Positions 7,560 through 17,287 of a DNA stretch of 64,000 bases are shown in pieces; positions within the stretch are counted from its first letter, which is position 1, and each line of letters opens with the position of its first letter. Source of the DNA: Gammaproteobacteria bacterium (lineage in GTDB: Bacteria; Pseudomonadota; Gammaproteobacteria; Coxiellales; Coxiellaceae); assembly GCA_030425685.1 (NCBI GenBank), contig JAUIAD010000011.1, forward strand, positions 36,703-100,702, given 5' to 3'. The notes below the pieces were generated by a model, which worked only from the letters and a program-made list of their open reading frames with translations, made no database searches and was not told the DNA's origin. The translations under genes and the position numbers were made by a program.

Positions 7560-10500
7560 ATGATGATAAGTTCAATTTTACGTAAAAACCTACAGTATAC
7601 CTTGGCAACAGTTAGCCTTGCTGTCATTTTCAGTAATCAAGCATTAGGCGAGGACAAGCCGCATTATTCTAACGCTTTTAATTTTAAAAATGTAAGCATG
7701 CAAGCCAGTGTTAATGCGCAAACTGGTATGTTAACGCTGCGGTATCCTAATCTTAGCATTCCTGGAAAACATGGGCTAAACCTAGATTTAGGCATTTATT
7801 ACGATCAAAGTAACACCAGTAACCAATATGGACTTGGACAGTATTGGTCCTACGATTTCTCATACTTTACACCTAGCGCGCCAGGCAGTGCCAATGGAAC
7901 GCTGCATTTAGCAGGTGGGGCAACGTATAAAGCAGATTCTTCGGTTGCCTCAGGCTTGCGTTATTACACCTTAAAAGATTTACACTTTACGTTTTGCAAT
8001 GGTGGCCAGGCATTAGATAAAGATCCGGATAAAAAATATTATTACCGCATTGATCACCTTGACGGTAGTTCAGAATTTCTAGATAAATATGGACGTTTGA
8101 TGGAAATTGAAAATCGCTTTGGTGATGCTATTTTATTGGCTTATGCTAATGAGCAAAACAAACAGTTTTCAAGCATAACGGACACTTATGGTCAGCAGAT
8201 CACCTTTGACAATTCGTCGCAGAGTATTGTTGTTCGCTCAGGGGAAACACCACTGATTACATATCAACTGAATGCGCGCCTTTCTAACATTGTTGATGCA
8301 AAAAATCGAGTGATTCATTTTGATTACAATGATGATGGCTCAATCAGTCAAGTGGCTTATAATGCGACCGGAGCTAGAACCATTGTTAAATATGACCCGA
8401 CAACAGAAATTCATGCAACAGCGAGCGATGGGCAGCCGGTATCGTTAAAGACGGTTAGTTCATTGACGCAGTGTGCAAATTCGCAATGTACCAACCCTAC
8501 TCTTACCACATACCGTTATGAAGATGCGAGTAATCCAACTAATTATACGGGTTATAATAAAAACGAGCAGCTAACCCATAAGCTCAGTACTGATAACGAT
8601 GCCTTATTGCAAGATAACAGTGCAACAAGTTACGTCTACCAAACGACAATAACACATGATGGTGTTAGCAAAATTAATACCTATAATCATCTTCACTTAT
8701 TAATTAAGCAAGAGACAAAAGCGAATAATGGCAGTGGTAGCTCACCAACCGTTGAAGTAGCTAATTACAGTTATCCAGCAACAACTACGTACGCTGATTT
8801 GCCAGCGAATTATCAAAAGCCAACGGCGGTGCAAACGGATTTTTATACTTTAGATGGCAAAAGCACGTCGCCGCGTTCACGTACAATTGAAACAAGTTAT
8901 AACAATTTTGGTCAGCTAATTGAGAAGAAAACCTTTGCTGGCAGCGATAATGGCACCACCCCAGCGATTGATGAGATTATCCAGTATGATAATCCTAGTG
9001 ATGATCTAACTATCGGTAGTGATAGCAATCACTATGGATTAACCTTATCGGATGAAGTTAAGACGAGTGATAATGCCGATAAATTAACAGTCAATACGCC
9101 AACAGCAGATCATAAAAACATCGCTACACAAACACAAAAAATGAAAAGTCGTAGTGATACGAGCTTACAAACTGTTAAAGTAATTAACTACACTTACTGG
9201 GATGCGAGTAGTAAAGATGCTGGTCGTTTAAAAAGTAAAACAATCAGTGCGGGAAGTGGTAATGATAGCGCCAGCAATAGCTACACTTATAACGATAATG
9301 CTGAAGGCGGTGGACGTAGTGTAACAACGACGGATGCTTTGGGGCATACACAAACTAAGATCTACGACAAACTCCGTGGTAAACTTATTGAAAGCATCGA
9401 TGGCAAAGGTAATAAACTGTATTATATCAATGATGCGCTGGGTCGCGTGACTGAGGTTGATTCACAAAGCAAAGGTCATGCGCTTAAATATATTAGTTAT
9501 CACGATGATCCTGCTGGTGAAAACAACAGTGTTACAGAAACCGATGCGCTGTCAGGTTTTAAGACCATTACTTTGATGGATGGTTTAGGACGTAAAACAC
9601 AAGTGCAAAATAATGCCTTTGGACAGGAAAGTAACGGCGAATCTAACTTTGTTGCAAGTTATCGCTATGATGATAATGGGCATGTGTTAGAAAAGAAGGT
9701 GGGGTATGGCGATAATCCAAGCTCAGATAACAGCATAAAGACAACCTATTGGTATGATGTTTTAGGTCGTTTAACCACGACTACTGATGATAATGGTGTT
9801 AAGCATTACAGTATTTACAATCGTGTTAAAAACACCAAGGATAGTTATTACCGCAGCGCAGATCTGAATGATAAAACGGATTATCTATATACTACTAAAT
9901 CCTATAATAATTTAGATCAACAAACGGGATTATCGTTAACGTCTAATCAAGATAATGCGGAGATTACAACCTCTGCTAACTACGGTAACTTTAATCAGCT
10001 TATTAATAAAACAGATAATCTGCAAACTCAAGTCTATACCTATGATTATAGCGCTAGTGGAGAGGTGGATACGGTGGTCAGTAGTGCCAATACGGCTGAG
10101 AATGGTAATGATGACGCTGTAAAAATAAGCAGTCATTATGATCCCCTTTTTCATAAGCTCACAAAGAAGATTGTCTCTAGCGCCAATAATCCAGACGATA
10201 GCCAGAGTGGGAATACGTTTACCTATAATAAAAATGGTTTGGTAGAAACGCAAAAGAATGCGCATGATCAAGTGGAAACAGCACATTATGATAGTAATAA
10301 TAATATAAAAGATAAAACTAACTGGGAGGGTGATAAATTTGAGTATCGCTATCAGTTAATTGCCGGTAAAGACAGGTTAACGGATATCGATGTTACGCCG
10401 ATTGCTTCCAAGAAAAAATACACCTTAAAACACTATGACTATTATAGTGATACAGATGGTAATGCGGCTAATCGTGGTCGACTTAAGGATATTTATTTAT

Positions 10501-12527
10501 TAGATGATGCTGGAAATAAACAGCAAGGCTCTGGGGTGAGTTACAGCTATTATAATAATGGTAAAGTTAAATCAACCTGTTACCAAGATGCTGACAGCAC
10601 TGATTTAAGTGCCTGTAAAGCGATTCAGTATCGTTATAATAAAGATAGCAGTTTGCAATCACGTACAGATGCCTTAGGTCATGTTAGTTACTTTAGTTAC
10701 TATGATGATAGCAACCAAGGTAGGGGCAAGCTCCATTCCGTTACTATTTACAAAGCTAACGATAAATCTTCTGGTGATATCCTTAGTCAAGTAAGTTATT
10801 TCTATAATAAGCGTGGTCTGGTGGAAACAAAAATGCGGGGTAATCATGCGAGTACCGACTATACGTATGATTCATTGGATCGCGTGCACACTATGGACCT
10901 TAAAGATACGGCAGGTAATACGCTCGTAAAGTACACCTATATTTACAATGCCCATAATCAAGTGATCACCAAGACAGAAGAATCGCCCTCGTTATTTGTC
11001 AGTAATGGATTGGTAACAACAACAAATATTTATAACAATGCTGGCCGTTTACTAAGTAGTACGCGTTCTGATGGTAAGAAAAATGAAGCGCACACTTATA
11101 GCTATAGTATTGTCGGTAATATTCTTAGCGGTGATCAGATGCGTTTTGATTATAATAAGCTTAATCAGATTAAAGCGATCAATGGCAAAACGACGACAAT
11201 TAATTATGATCATAATGGTAATATGCATATTGATGATCAAGGCAATCAATATGATTATAATGTCTTAGGTCAGATGATCAGCTTTAAGAAAAGTGATGGG
11301 GCAGAATATACTTACCACTACTACGCTGATGGCAATCGCGCCAGTAAATCTTTAAAGGGTGGCAATCGTATACAATATTACTATGCGGGTGATCAAGATA
11401 TTAATGAGGTTGCTAGTGATGGCAGTGCTTTTTATTTGCTTGGTAATGCACGTGAAGCGCGTATCGTCACGACGCCAACAGGTGATAGTGCGCACTACTA
11501 TGGCTGTGATAAACATGGCTCCGTTATCTTTCAATCGTTAGGTGTGGATGGTACACCGATTCATTATAGCCCTTATGGCGGTATTATTAATCAAGGTGCG
11601 CAAGCTTCTGTTGCTACATTGTCAATTGAAGACAACCCCTTTTTATATTCGTCTTATTATTATGACAAAGAAAGTCAGCTCTATTATTTAACAGCGCGAT
11701 ATTATAACCCACGATTAATGACGTTTATGCAGAAAGATAGTTATCGTTTTGTTAATCGTTATAATTATGCCGATGGGGATGTGATTAATAGGATTGATCC
11801 TGATGGGCATTCTAGTTTTGGCAATTTATTTAAAGGGATAGGCCATTTTTTTAGAAATATTTTTTCAAGCCCTGTTAATGTAATTTCATTTGGTGCATCT
11901 ATGCTTTTGGGTGGTGCAGTTGGTTCTTATTTGGTTGGTGGTATTGCTGATTCAATTATATCAGGTATACTGGGTCGTGTTGCATTAAATGCAGGTTATC
12001 AAGGTACTGTTGACACTATTGCTGCCGCCACTCTATCTGGCTCTATTGGTGGTGGAGTGACTGCATCCGTGATGAGTCCAATTGTTTTTACAGGTAAATT
12101 TGTATTACATAAACTGGGTGTTATTAAGGAAAAACCTAATTTTCAATTCGCTGCTGATGTTGAAAATGGTGCTATCTTTGGTGCCGTTGGTGGCTTTATT
12201 GGTGGTAGTCTTGGTGCATTAAGCAAAGTAATCCAAGTTCGTAGGATGAGACGGGCGCTGCTATCAGAAGATGAAAATTTTGGTGTCTCTGATACAGTGC
12301 GAGAATATGAGAGTGCCGCGGCTTCATCAACAGTGAGCCCTGTTAGTGATACAAACTCTATAGACGCTGTTTACCAAGGGCTTCATAGAGAGGGGGATAC
12401 AATCGTTGAATCTCCTCAGATAAGCTTGAGTCACTCAAGCAATAAACCTGCTGAATTATGGAATATAAGTGAAAGGGTTGGGTGGCCAATTTGGATTAAC
12501 CATTATCCTATGCCAGTTGAAGGTTAA
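7560..12527 (+). CDS. Secreted RHS/YD-repeat protein with variable C-terminal region
   Basis: A 1655-residue member of the RHS/YD-repeat family, which forms a beta-shell enclosing a C-terminal cargo. Residues 1-31 are a Sec signal (cleavage near ALG). YD repeats run from about 150 to 1330 (for example YDSLDRVHTMDL, YNKLNQIKAING). The RHS core motif follows: PYGGIINQG, YYYDKESQLYYLTARYYNPR and NRIDPDGHS, the last at 1411-1418. The C-terminal 238 residues after DPDGHS correspond to the variable toxin region, but here begin with Gly-rich hydrophobic stretches (MLLGGAVGSYLVGG and GAVGGFIGGSLGAL) and show no nuclease or other toxin motif I know. No obvious immunity gene follows; the next gene is convergent. 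The large frame is intact. Confidence 0.9.
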   Translation: MMISSILRKNLQYTLATVSLAVIFSNQALGEDKPHYSNAFNFKNVSMQASVNAQTGMLTLRYPNLSIPGKHGLNLDLGIYYDQSNTSNQYGLGQYWSYDFSYFTPSAPGSANGTLHLAGGATYKADSSVASGLRYYTLKDLHFTFCNGGQALDKDPDKKYYYRIDHLDGSSEFLDKYGRLMEIENRFGDAILLAYANEQNKQFSSITDTYGQQITFDNSSQSIVVRSGETPLITYQLNARLSNIVDAKNRVIHFDYNDDGSISQVAYNATGARTIVKYDPTTEIHATASDGQPVSLKTVSSLTQCANSQCTNPTLTTYRYEDASNPTNYTGYNKNEQLTHKLSTDNDALLQDNSATSYVYQTTITHDGVSKINTYNHLHLLIKQETKANNGSGSSPTVEVANYSYPATTTYADLPANYQKPTAVQTDFYTLDGKSTSPRSRTIETSYNNFGQLIEKKTFAGSDNGTTPAIDEIIQYDNPSDDLTIGSDSNHYGLTLSDEVKTSDNADKLTVNTPTADHKNIATQTQKMKSRSDTSLQTVKVINYTYWDASSKDAGRLKSKTISAGSGNDSASNSYTYNDNAEGGGRSVTTTDALGHTQTKIYDKLRGKLIESIDGKGNKLYYINDALGRVTEVDSQSKGHALKYISYHDDPAGENNSVTETDALSGFKTITLMDGLGRKTQVQNNAFGQESNGESNFVASYRYDDNGHVLEKKVGYGDNPSSDNSIKTTYWYDVLGRLTTTTDDNGVKHYSIYNRVKNTKDSYYRSADLNDKTDYLYTTKSYNNLDQQTGLSLTSNQDNAEITTSANYGNFNQLINKTDNLQTQVYTYDYSASGEVDTVVSSANTAENGNDDAVKISSHYDPLFHKLTKKIVSSANNPDDSQSGNTFTYNKNGLVETQKNAHDQVETAHYDSNNNIKDKTNWEGDKFEYRYQLIAGKDRLTDIDVTPIASKKKYTLKHYDYYSDTDGNAANRGRLKDIYLLDDAGNKQQGSGVSYSYYNNGKVKSTCYQDADSTDLSACKAIQYRYNKDSSLQSRTDALGHVSYFSYYDDSNQGRGKLHSVTIYKANDKSSGDILSQVSYFYNKRGLVETKMRGNHASTDYTYDSLDRVHTMDLKDTAGNTLVKYTYIYNAHNQVITKTEESPSLFVSNGLVTTTNIYNNAGRLLSSTRSDGKKNEAHTYSYSIVGNILSGDQMRFDYNKLNQIKAINGKTTTINYDHNGNMHIDDQGNQYDYNVLGQMISFKKSDGAEYTYHYYADGNRASKSLKGGNRIQYYYAGDQDINEVASDGSAFYLLGNAREARIVTTPTGDSAHYYGCDKHGSVIFQSLGVDGTPIHYSPYGGIINQGAQASVATLSIEDNPFLYSSYYYDKESQLYYLTARYYNPRLMTFMQKDSYRFVNRYNYADGDVINRIDPDGHSSFGNLFKGIGHFFRNIFSSPVNVISFGASMLLGGAVGSYLVGGIADSIISGILGRVALNAGYQGTVDTIAAATLSGSIGGGVTASVMSPIVFTGKFVLHKLGVIKEKPNFQFAADVENGAIFGAVGGFIGGSLGALSKVIQVRRMRRALLSEDENFGVSDTVREYESAAASSTVSPVSDTNSIDAVYQGLHREGDTIVESPQISLSHSSNKPAELWNISERVGWPIWINHYPMPVEG

Positions 12528-12632
12528 GTCTTGATGGATTACTTTCTTTTGTAAGTTATTATAAGTATGGGGGCTTGTAATCAGAGGTAAGTTATCCAGC
12601 TTGTTTGTTATGGGTCGTTTCTAATATTTGTT

Positions 12633-12674
12633 GCGCCTTATATTTCTTACCGAAGGAATAGTGATATAAGGCGC
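12633..12674. terminator. Bidirectional terminator-like hairpin
   Basis: GCGCCTTATAT at 12633-12643 is a perfect reverse complement of 12664-12674, an 11-pair stem with a 20-base loop. It lies between the convergent ends of the RHS gene and the membrane-protein gene. A clear T run is missing on either side, so terminator is the best, not the only, reading. Confidence 0.5.
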
Positions 12675-12692
12675 TTAGGTTAAAATCAAAAT

Positions 12693-14522
12693 TTACATTG
12701 AGGCAGTAGTAGTCGGACTGCCAGATGCATCATTTGCTGCTCTACTTGTGCCGCCTCCTCCTTTTGTGTTGAGGATACTGTTCGCTACTAGGCCGGTGGT
12801 TTGGCTTAAGTTTGTTGCAGTTGAGTCATCACCATCTGTGCTGCCATTACGTTCCTTTTGCTCGCTGACTTTAGGTTCTGTAAGCTCAAGACTTACCTCA
12901 GCGGCTTCTGCTTTAGCAATATATTTTTTTGTACCTTTATACTTCTTGTAAGTAATAGCCACACAAGCAGCCAGAAGACCGACACCAATAAGCGCAAGGC
13001 CCGCTATACCCCAAGGGCCTGCGGCTGCCATTACTACAATTAATGCGGCGATACCTTTCGCGCCGGCAAGCTTAGCGGCAGTTGCCAGAATTGGCGCCGC
13101 ATATAAGGTGGCTAAACCAAAGGATTGGATGCTGCAGTAAGCTGCTCTAACCGCAGCATATTTCTCAACGGTATTTTCATAAAATTTGCGTACGCCATAA
13201 GCAAAGTAAAGCATTGCCAATGAAAGTGCTTTTGACATGCTTCTGGGTTCTGCTTTCCATTCTTCTTTTTTCTTTTTAATAATTTTGGCTAAGTGATAAG
13301 AAGTTACTTTCGTACCTTGTAGATCATAAGCATTCATAAAGTAATGCCCACCTAAGCCGGATAGCACGCTAAATGCAGTGATGGCAATACTGATGCCACC
13401 AGAGAGTGCTCCTCCTAATGCGGCTTTGGCAACTTCTGTTAGTAGTAGCTTGGTTGTTTGATAATGCAAGCCGGCTATAAATAATGAGCCTAGTTCTTGC
13501 GCCGCTAGCAGTCCGCTTTGTTTCCAGCTATCATGTTTGAAAGCGGCATGTTTATTGCTGTTATCACCTAGGGCAACAGGTCGTTCATAAATCATTGCCT
13601 TGGCTGATTTAGCAAAGGCTGCGAAGGCGATAGCTAAAATCATAGCTACTGGGTTAAGGCCTTTTGCAGTTGAGCCCACGGTGAGTGCTGCATCGGCACC
13701 TTCATAAAATACCGCCCAAATAAAGGTAATCTTTTTCAAGAAGCTGCTAGCTTCTTGCGTTTTGTCGTTGGCGCCACCACTAATAAATGCTTTTTTGTAT
13801 ATATATCCAGCTATCATGCCAAGCAGCATGACAGGAGCTAATACCGCCACAGCAGGAAGCTTGGTGATTGCCCAAAGCGTTTTTCCTGAGTTTTTTAATA
13901 TAAGGTTTATGCCTTCAAGTATGCCTTCTACCAGTGCGAAGGATAATACCGATGATTCCAGTAGTGAACCTATGGCAACACCGGCACTGGAAATAGGGGA
14001 TGAGCATTTTGATGGTGTATCTTTATCATCGTTTTGAGGTGGTGCTATGTTAGCATTTATAGCTTGTTGTGGATTTTGAATATAATTGTAAAGTTCGTCT
14101 TTTCTCACTTGTCCACGAACTTGTTTCATTAGTAATTTGCGTGTAGCGTCAGTCAGTTGCACAAAGATCCTTTCAAGTTGATACTTGTTTAAAGTTAGCT
14201 TAGCCTGTGACTGCTCTTTATCTTCTTCTGCTTCTCTAGTTTGTCTTTTTTTATGTTCTGCTGCATCTTTATTATCTTGTGCTTGTGCTTGTGTTTGTGC
14301 TGATGCTAGTGCATCTACTTTCTTACGTTCTTGATCTGCTTGGCTAGTGCTGTTCGTGCTACTGCTACCTATAGCAGTACTAGCAGTACTAGCAGTACTG
14401 TCGCTGTAAGCGTCAGCACTTCCTGCTTGAGGTGTGCTAGAATTAATAAGGGGGTCACTTAAATGGTCGCCAATTACGCTTTTAATAATATTTGCGAGTT
14501 CAACTTGTGGATTTACTCTCAT
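12693..14522 (-). CDS. Unknown polytopic membrane protein with low-complexity ends
   Basis: I do not recognise this 609-residue protein. Residues about 30-110 are rich in Ser, Thr, Ala and Gln, then strongly charged (KKRQTREAEEDKEQSQAK). From about 200 to 530 there are several hydrophobic, Ala/Gly-rich segments (AVLAPVMLLGMIAGYIY, GGALSGGISIAITAF, GIAALIVVMAAAGPWGIAGL), suggesting multiple membrane passes. The C-terminal 80 residues are again Ser/Thr/Gly-rich. There is no N-terminal signal. The architecture, a hydrophilic N-terminus followed by internal membrane helices, resembles effectors that insert into host membranes, but that is inference. Only AAGG is seen before the start. Confidence 0.7.
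   Translation of the reverse strand: MRVNPQVELANIIKSVIGDHLSDPLINSSTPQAGSADAYSDSTASTASTAIGSSSTNSTSQADQERKKVDALASAQTQAQAQDNKDAAEHKKRQTREAEEDKEQSQAKLTLNKYQLERIFVQLTDATRKLLMKQVRGQVRKDELYNYIQNPQQAINANIAPPQNDDKDTPSKCSSPISSAGVAIGSLLESSVLSFALVEGILEGINLILKNSGKTLWAITKLPAVAVLAPVMLLGMIAGYIYKKAFISGGANDKTQEASSFLKKITFIWAVFYEGADAALTVGSTAKGLNPVAMILAIAFAAFAKSAKAMIYERPVALGDNSNKHAAFKHDSWKQSGLLAAQELGSLFIAGLHYQTTKLLLTEVAKAALGGALSGGISIAITAFSVLSGLGGHYFMNAYDLQGTKVTSYHLAKIIKKKKEEWKAEPRSMSKALSLAMLYFAYGVRKFYENTVEKYAAVRAAYCSIQSFGLATLYAAPILATAAKLAGAKGIAALIVVMAAAGPWGIAGLALIGVGLLAACVAITYKKYKGTKKYIAKAEAAEVSLELTEPKVSEQKERNGSTDGDDSTATNLSQTTGLVANSILNTKGGGGTSRAANDASGSPTTTASM
14373..14399 (-). repeat. Three perfect AGCAGTACT nonamers within a coding region
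   Basis: Three direct copies of AGCAGTACT (plus-strand reading) encode the STASTASTA stretch near the N-terminus of the membrane protein. The 9-base unit keeps the frame. Confidence 0.85.
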
Positions 14523-14969
14523 TTCTAGTACCTTAATTTTAATTTAGGGAGTTTTACTCTGTGTGTTATATAACTACAGTACCTTATTTTTTAATTTGTG
14601 GTTTAGCTCTGTGTATATATTACGTCACTACCTTTTTTCAGTTTTTAGTGCTTTTTACTATATTTTAATGCTACCACATAAAAATTAAGGAATTATTAAA
14701 TGATTTTATATTTGATCATTAGTGATCTGGGAGATCTTTAATATTTTCTTAATGTAAATAGTGCTTATAAAATAAATATCATGTATAAAAGCATATGCGG
14801 TGTCTTAACTATTCGCTGTTTACGAATGCAGTCACCAATAGAAAGTGTAGAGTTATTATAGGTTGCGATAAGAGCTAGTGTTGTGACACAAAGCTACTGC
14901 TGCTTGGCATTTATATCTTGCTGTATGATTGCAACAACAAATTTGCGTCACTACTCGTTTTGATTAATC
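14523..14969. other. Intergenic region, no supported gene
   Basis: 447 AT-rich bases upstream of the minus-strand membrane-protein gene and downstream of the minus-strand small secreted gene. Only very short frames without ribosome-binding sites are present. It must hold the promoter of the membrane-protein gene; I cannot place it with confidence. Confidence 0.5.
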
Positions 14970-15317
14970 TTAATTGGTAATTTGTAACGAGCTAAGTAGA
15001 TCCGTTTTAAATTTTTGTTCTTCAGTTGAATAGATTCTCGTAGCTAAAATGCTGCCTTTCCAGTCTCCTTTTATCCAGCCTGCTTCATATTTTTGATTGT
15101 TGGCATAGGCTAAGCATATTCGCGAATCTGAAGGGTTAGGGCGTGCATATTGAATTTGTATTATTTTTACTGGTGAAAATTCTTTATAAGCATGGGTTAT
15201 GATTGAGCCTTTCTTTTTAATTTGATCTTGTATTTCTTTTTGATCTGATAGGCAGGTTGCTAGTGCGGTGGTTGAAATGAGGGAGCTGATTAAAGTTGTT
15301 ATGAATACCTTTTTCAT
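14970..15317 (-). CDS. Small secreted unknown protein
   Basis: 115 residues with a clear Sec signal (MKKVFITTLISSLISTTALA, cleavage near ALA-T). The mature part is about 95 residues with two Cys (ATCLSD and SRICLA) that could form a disulphide. No family recognised. AAGGAA lies 8 bases before the ATG on the minus strand, so the gene is well supported. Confidence 0.72.
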   Translation of the reverse strand: MKKVFITTLISSLISTTALATCLSDQKEIQDQIKKKGSIITHAYKEFSPVKIIQIQYARPNPSDSRICLAYANNQKYEAGWIKGDWKGSILATRIYSTEEQKFKTDLLSSLQITN

Positions 15318-15675
15318 TGTTGAGTTCCTTTCTTATTATTTTAATGGTTGATTAATATAAACAAAAACGCATAGCTGATCAACAATTATATAATTTGCTG
15401 ATTCAACTGCTGTCTTTAAAAAGATGCCAGATAGCGGCCTTTGGACGTCTCTGGATGGTGTGCTGTTGTTGTATGTATTATTTTTTTAGAGAAAATATTC
15501 TCTTTTGTAGCTAATTTTTGTGTAAATCCCCAGAGTTAATACTTATTTAATGTTTGTGAGCTAATGTTAACTTGTATTTAAAATTTACTTAACTTAATTT
15601 TGGCTCAATTCTTCGTAACGATAGAAGGCTAGTGTTTGAGACTTAGAGATAAAATATTTTGTTGGAGAGCAAGCA
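15318..15675. other. Divergent promoter region
   Basis: 358 bases between the divergent small secreted protein and the Sel1-repeat protein. No coding frame is supported. It should carry promoters in both directions, but no strong -35/-10 pair stands out. Confidence 0.5.
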
Positions 15676-16950
15676 GTGCGTAATAATCCTTTAAATAGAC
15701 CACAACAACCAATGTTAAATAAATCACCTGTTCAAAGTTCGCAAGACAATAAAGGTGTAGTTGAATTTACTGCGGAGGATAAACGTGCCTATAAAGTTTC
15801 GCGTGATAAGCTATCTGCTATACAAGCGCTATTACGTGAAGTAATTCCTGATCTATTAGGCAAGGGTTCTTCTGTCCATCCCGGTTCTGCTAAATTTCCT
15901 GGTCAGCAATTGCGAATTGAGCTTGGTATGCATAAGTCGCTCGAGCAAGAGGCTTTAAAGGTATCTTTAAAAAAACTGGGTGTTAAATTTCAGGAAGCTT
16001 TTCATTGGTACACACCTTTTCTAATGATTAAGGAAGATCAATATGAGCTTGTATGCAGAAGTAATGGTTTTAAAGATTTATTGCGAAAAGAATATTCCTT
16101 GCAATTGGAGTCAAAGATTTTTGACTATATGAAGTCTATGTTTAAAGTTGATTTTGCCGATTTTGCTGACGCATTTACCGTGCATGATGGTTCATCTAAA
16201 TTTCCAGGAAAACAATTAAGAATAGAGCTTCATCTTTTTAAATGGATGGAGCATCAAGCGTTAAGGTCAGCATTAGAAGTGCTTGACGTTAATTTAATTG
16301 AAGCCTACCATAGGTTTACGCCATTTTTAATGATTAAAGCCGATCAATATGATAAAACATACAATAGAAAAGGTTTTAGTACATTATTAAAAACAGAATA
16401 TGCCACTCAATTGGCCTTGTTAAAAAAGCTTCATCCGGCAGAGTCTAGTGATTTGGATCGCGAGCGTAAAATGCTTACGCCTAGGCAGGGGGCTATATTT
16501 GCAGAGAATGCGGCGAATGTATTTACGGCAGAAGCAAGCTATCAGCGTGGTGTCGTTGCTGAAGAGAAAGGTAGCTTAAAGCGAGCGGTTCAATTTTATC
16601 AGCTTGCAATGAAGAAGGGGCATGTAAATGCTTGTGTTAAAATGGCTGAGTTTCATCTACAGGGATTAGCAGACCTTCCTAAGAACAAGCAACTCATTTA
16701 CACCTATTTTAAAATGGCAGCCGATAAAGGACATGAGCGCGCTCAATTTAATTTTTGCATGATGGCCGAACGTGGTGATGGGGTAGCAAAAGATACTGAT
16801 GCAGCGCTTAGTGGTTATAGAAAGATAGTTGCTAAGGGTGGTGACTATGCTGCTAAAGCACAGGCTAGAATTGAGAAAATCACCGGTGACATATCAGCGC
16901 AAGGACAAGATGAAAGTGCTGTTGCCACACCCATCAGCCGCTGCGCATAA
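15676..16950 (+). CDS. Sel1-repeat protein with duplicated N-terminal module
   Basis: 424 residues starting at GTG with GGAG 8 bases upstream. Residues 72-144 and 173-245 are a clear internal duplication: both contain KFPG(Q/K)QLRIEL, then TPFLMIK(E/A)DQY and a GF..LL(R/K).EY ending. I do not recognise this module. Residues about 288-395 form two to three Sel1-like repeats (AVQFYQLAMKKGHVNACVKM, YTYFKMAADKGHERAQFNF), helical pairs that bind other proteins. No signal peptide. Sel1 proteins are used by Legionella and Coxiella in host interaction, so an effector or adaptor role is possible. The final residues (ISRCA) are not a CaaX box. Confidence 0.82.
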   Translation: MRNNPLNRPQQPMLNKSPVQSSQDNKGVVEFTAEDKRAYKVSRDKLSAIQALLREVIPDLLGKGSSVHPGSAKFPGQQLRIELGMHKSLEQEALKVSLKKLGVKFQEAFHWYTPFLMIKEDQYELVCRSNGFKDLLRKEYSLQLESKIFDYMKSMFKVDFADFADAFTVHDGSSKFPGKQLRIELHLFKWMEHQALRSALEVLDVNLIEAYHRFTPFLMIKADQYDKTYNRKGFSTLLKTEYATQLALLKKLHPAESSDLDRERKMLTPRQGAIFAENAANVFTAEASYQRGVVAEEKGSLKRAVQFYQLAMKKGHVNACVKMAEFHLQGLADLPKNKQLIYTYFKMAADKGHERAQFNFCMMAERGDGVAKDTDAALSGYRKIVAKGGDYAAKAQARIEKITGDISAQGQDESAVATPISRCA

Positions 16951-17287
16951 TGGTCATATATCCAGCAGCCCACTCTCACCACGACCCTTTGCGTCTTTGC
17001 GTGAAATAGGCGTAGCAATAAAGCATTTAAAAACTAGCGATAGGACCGTCCAACATAACCTATTGGCAATCCAAGCAACCAAGTAAAAATACCCACAATC
17101 TAGAGTATTTCCGCGGTTGGTTTTTCTCTGAGCAGCGATTAATATAACTGTATTATATCAATACAACCACTACTTGACAGGCTTCTAATAAGCATATGAT
17201 CATAATAGCTAAATATATAAAAAACAGCGTGGTCTTTGTTACAGCTAGATTTGCTAAGTGACCCATCCGAGGTGGTAAGTAAGGTTT
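16951..17287. other. Intergenic region with a dispersed-repeat copy
   Basis: 337 bases between the Sel1-repeat protein and the sugar transporter. No supported gene. It contains one copy of the GCGTCTTTGCGT repeat, annotated separately. Confidence 0.55.
16991..17014 (+). repeat. Dispersed GCGTCTTTGCGT repeat, copy 1
   Basis: A 24-base stretch beginning GCGTCTTTGCGTGAAA matches 21149-21172 at 21 of 24 positions. Both copies are intergenic, just downstream of genes on the plus strand. Confidence 0.6.

Noticed and set aside
9936..11541. Several forward and reverse frames inside the RHS gene
   Set aside because: Low-complexity Ile/Met/Thr products caused by the repeated Tyr-Asp codons of the YD repeats.
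14373..14399. Possible CRISPR-like array from the AGCAGTACT repeats
   Set aside because: Units are contiguous with no spacers and lie in a coding frame.
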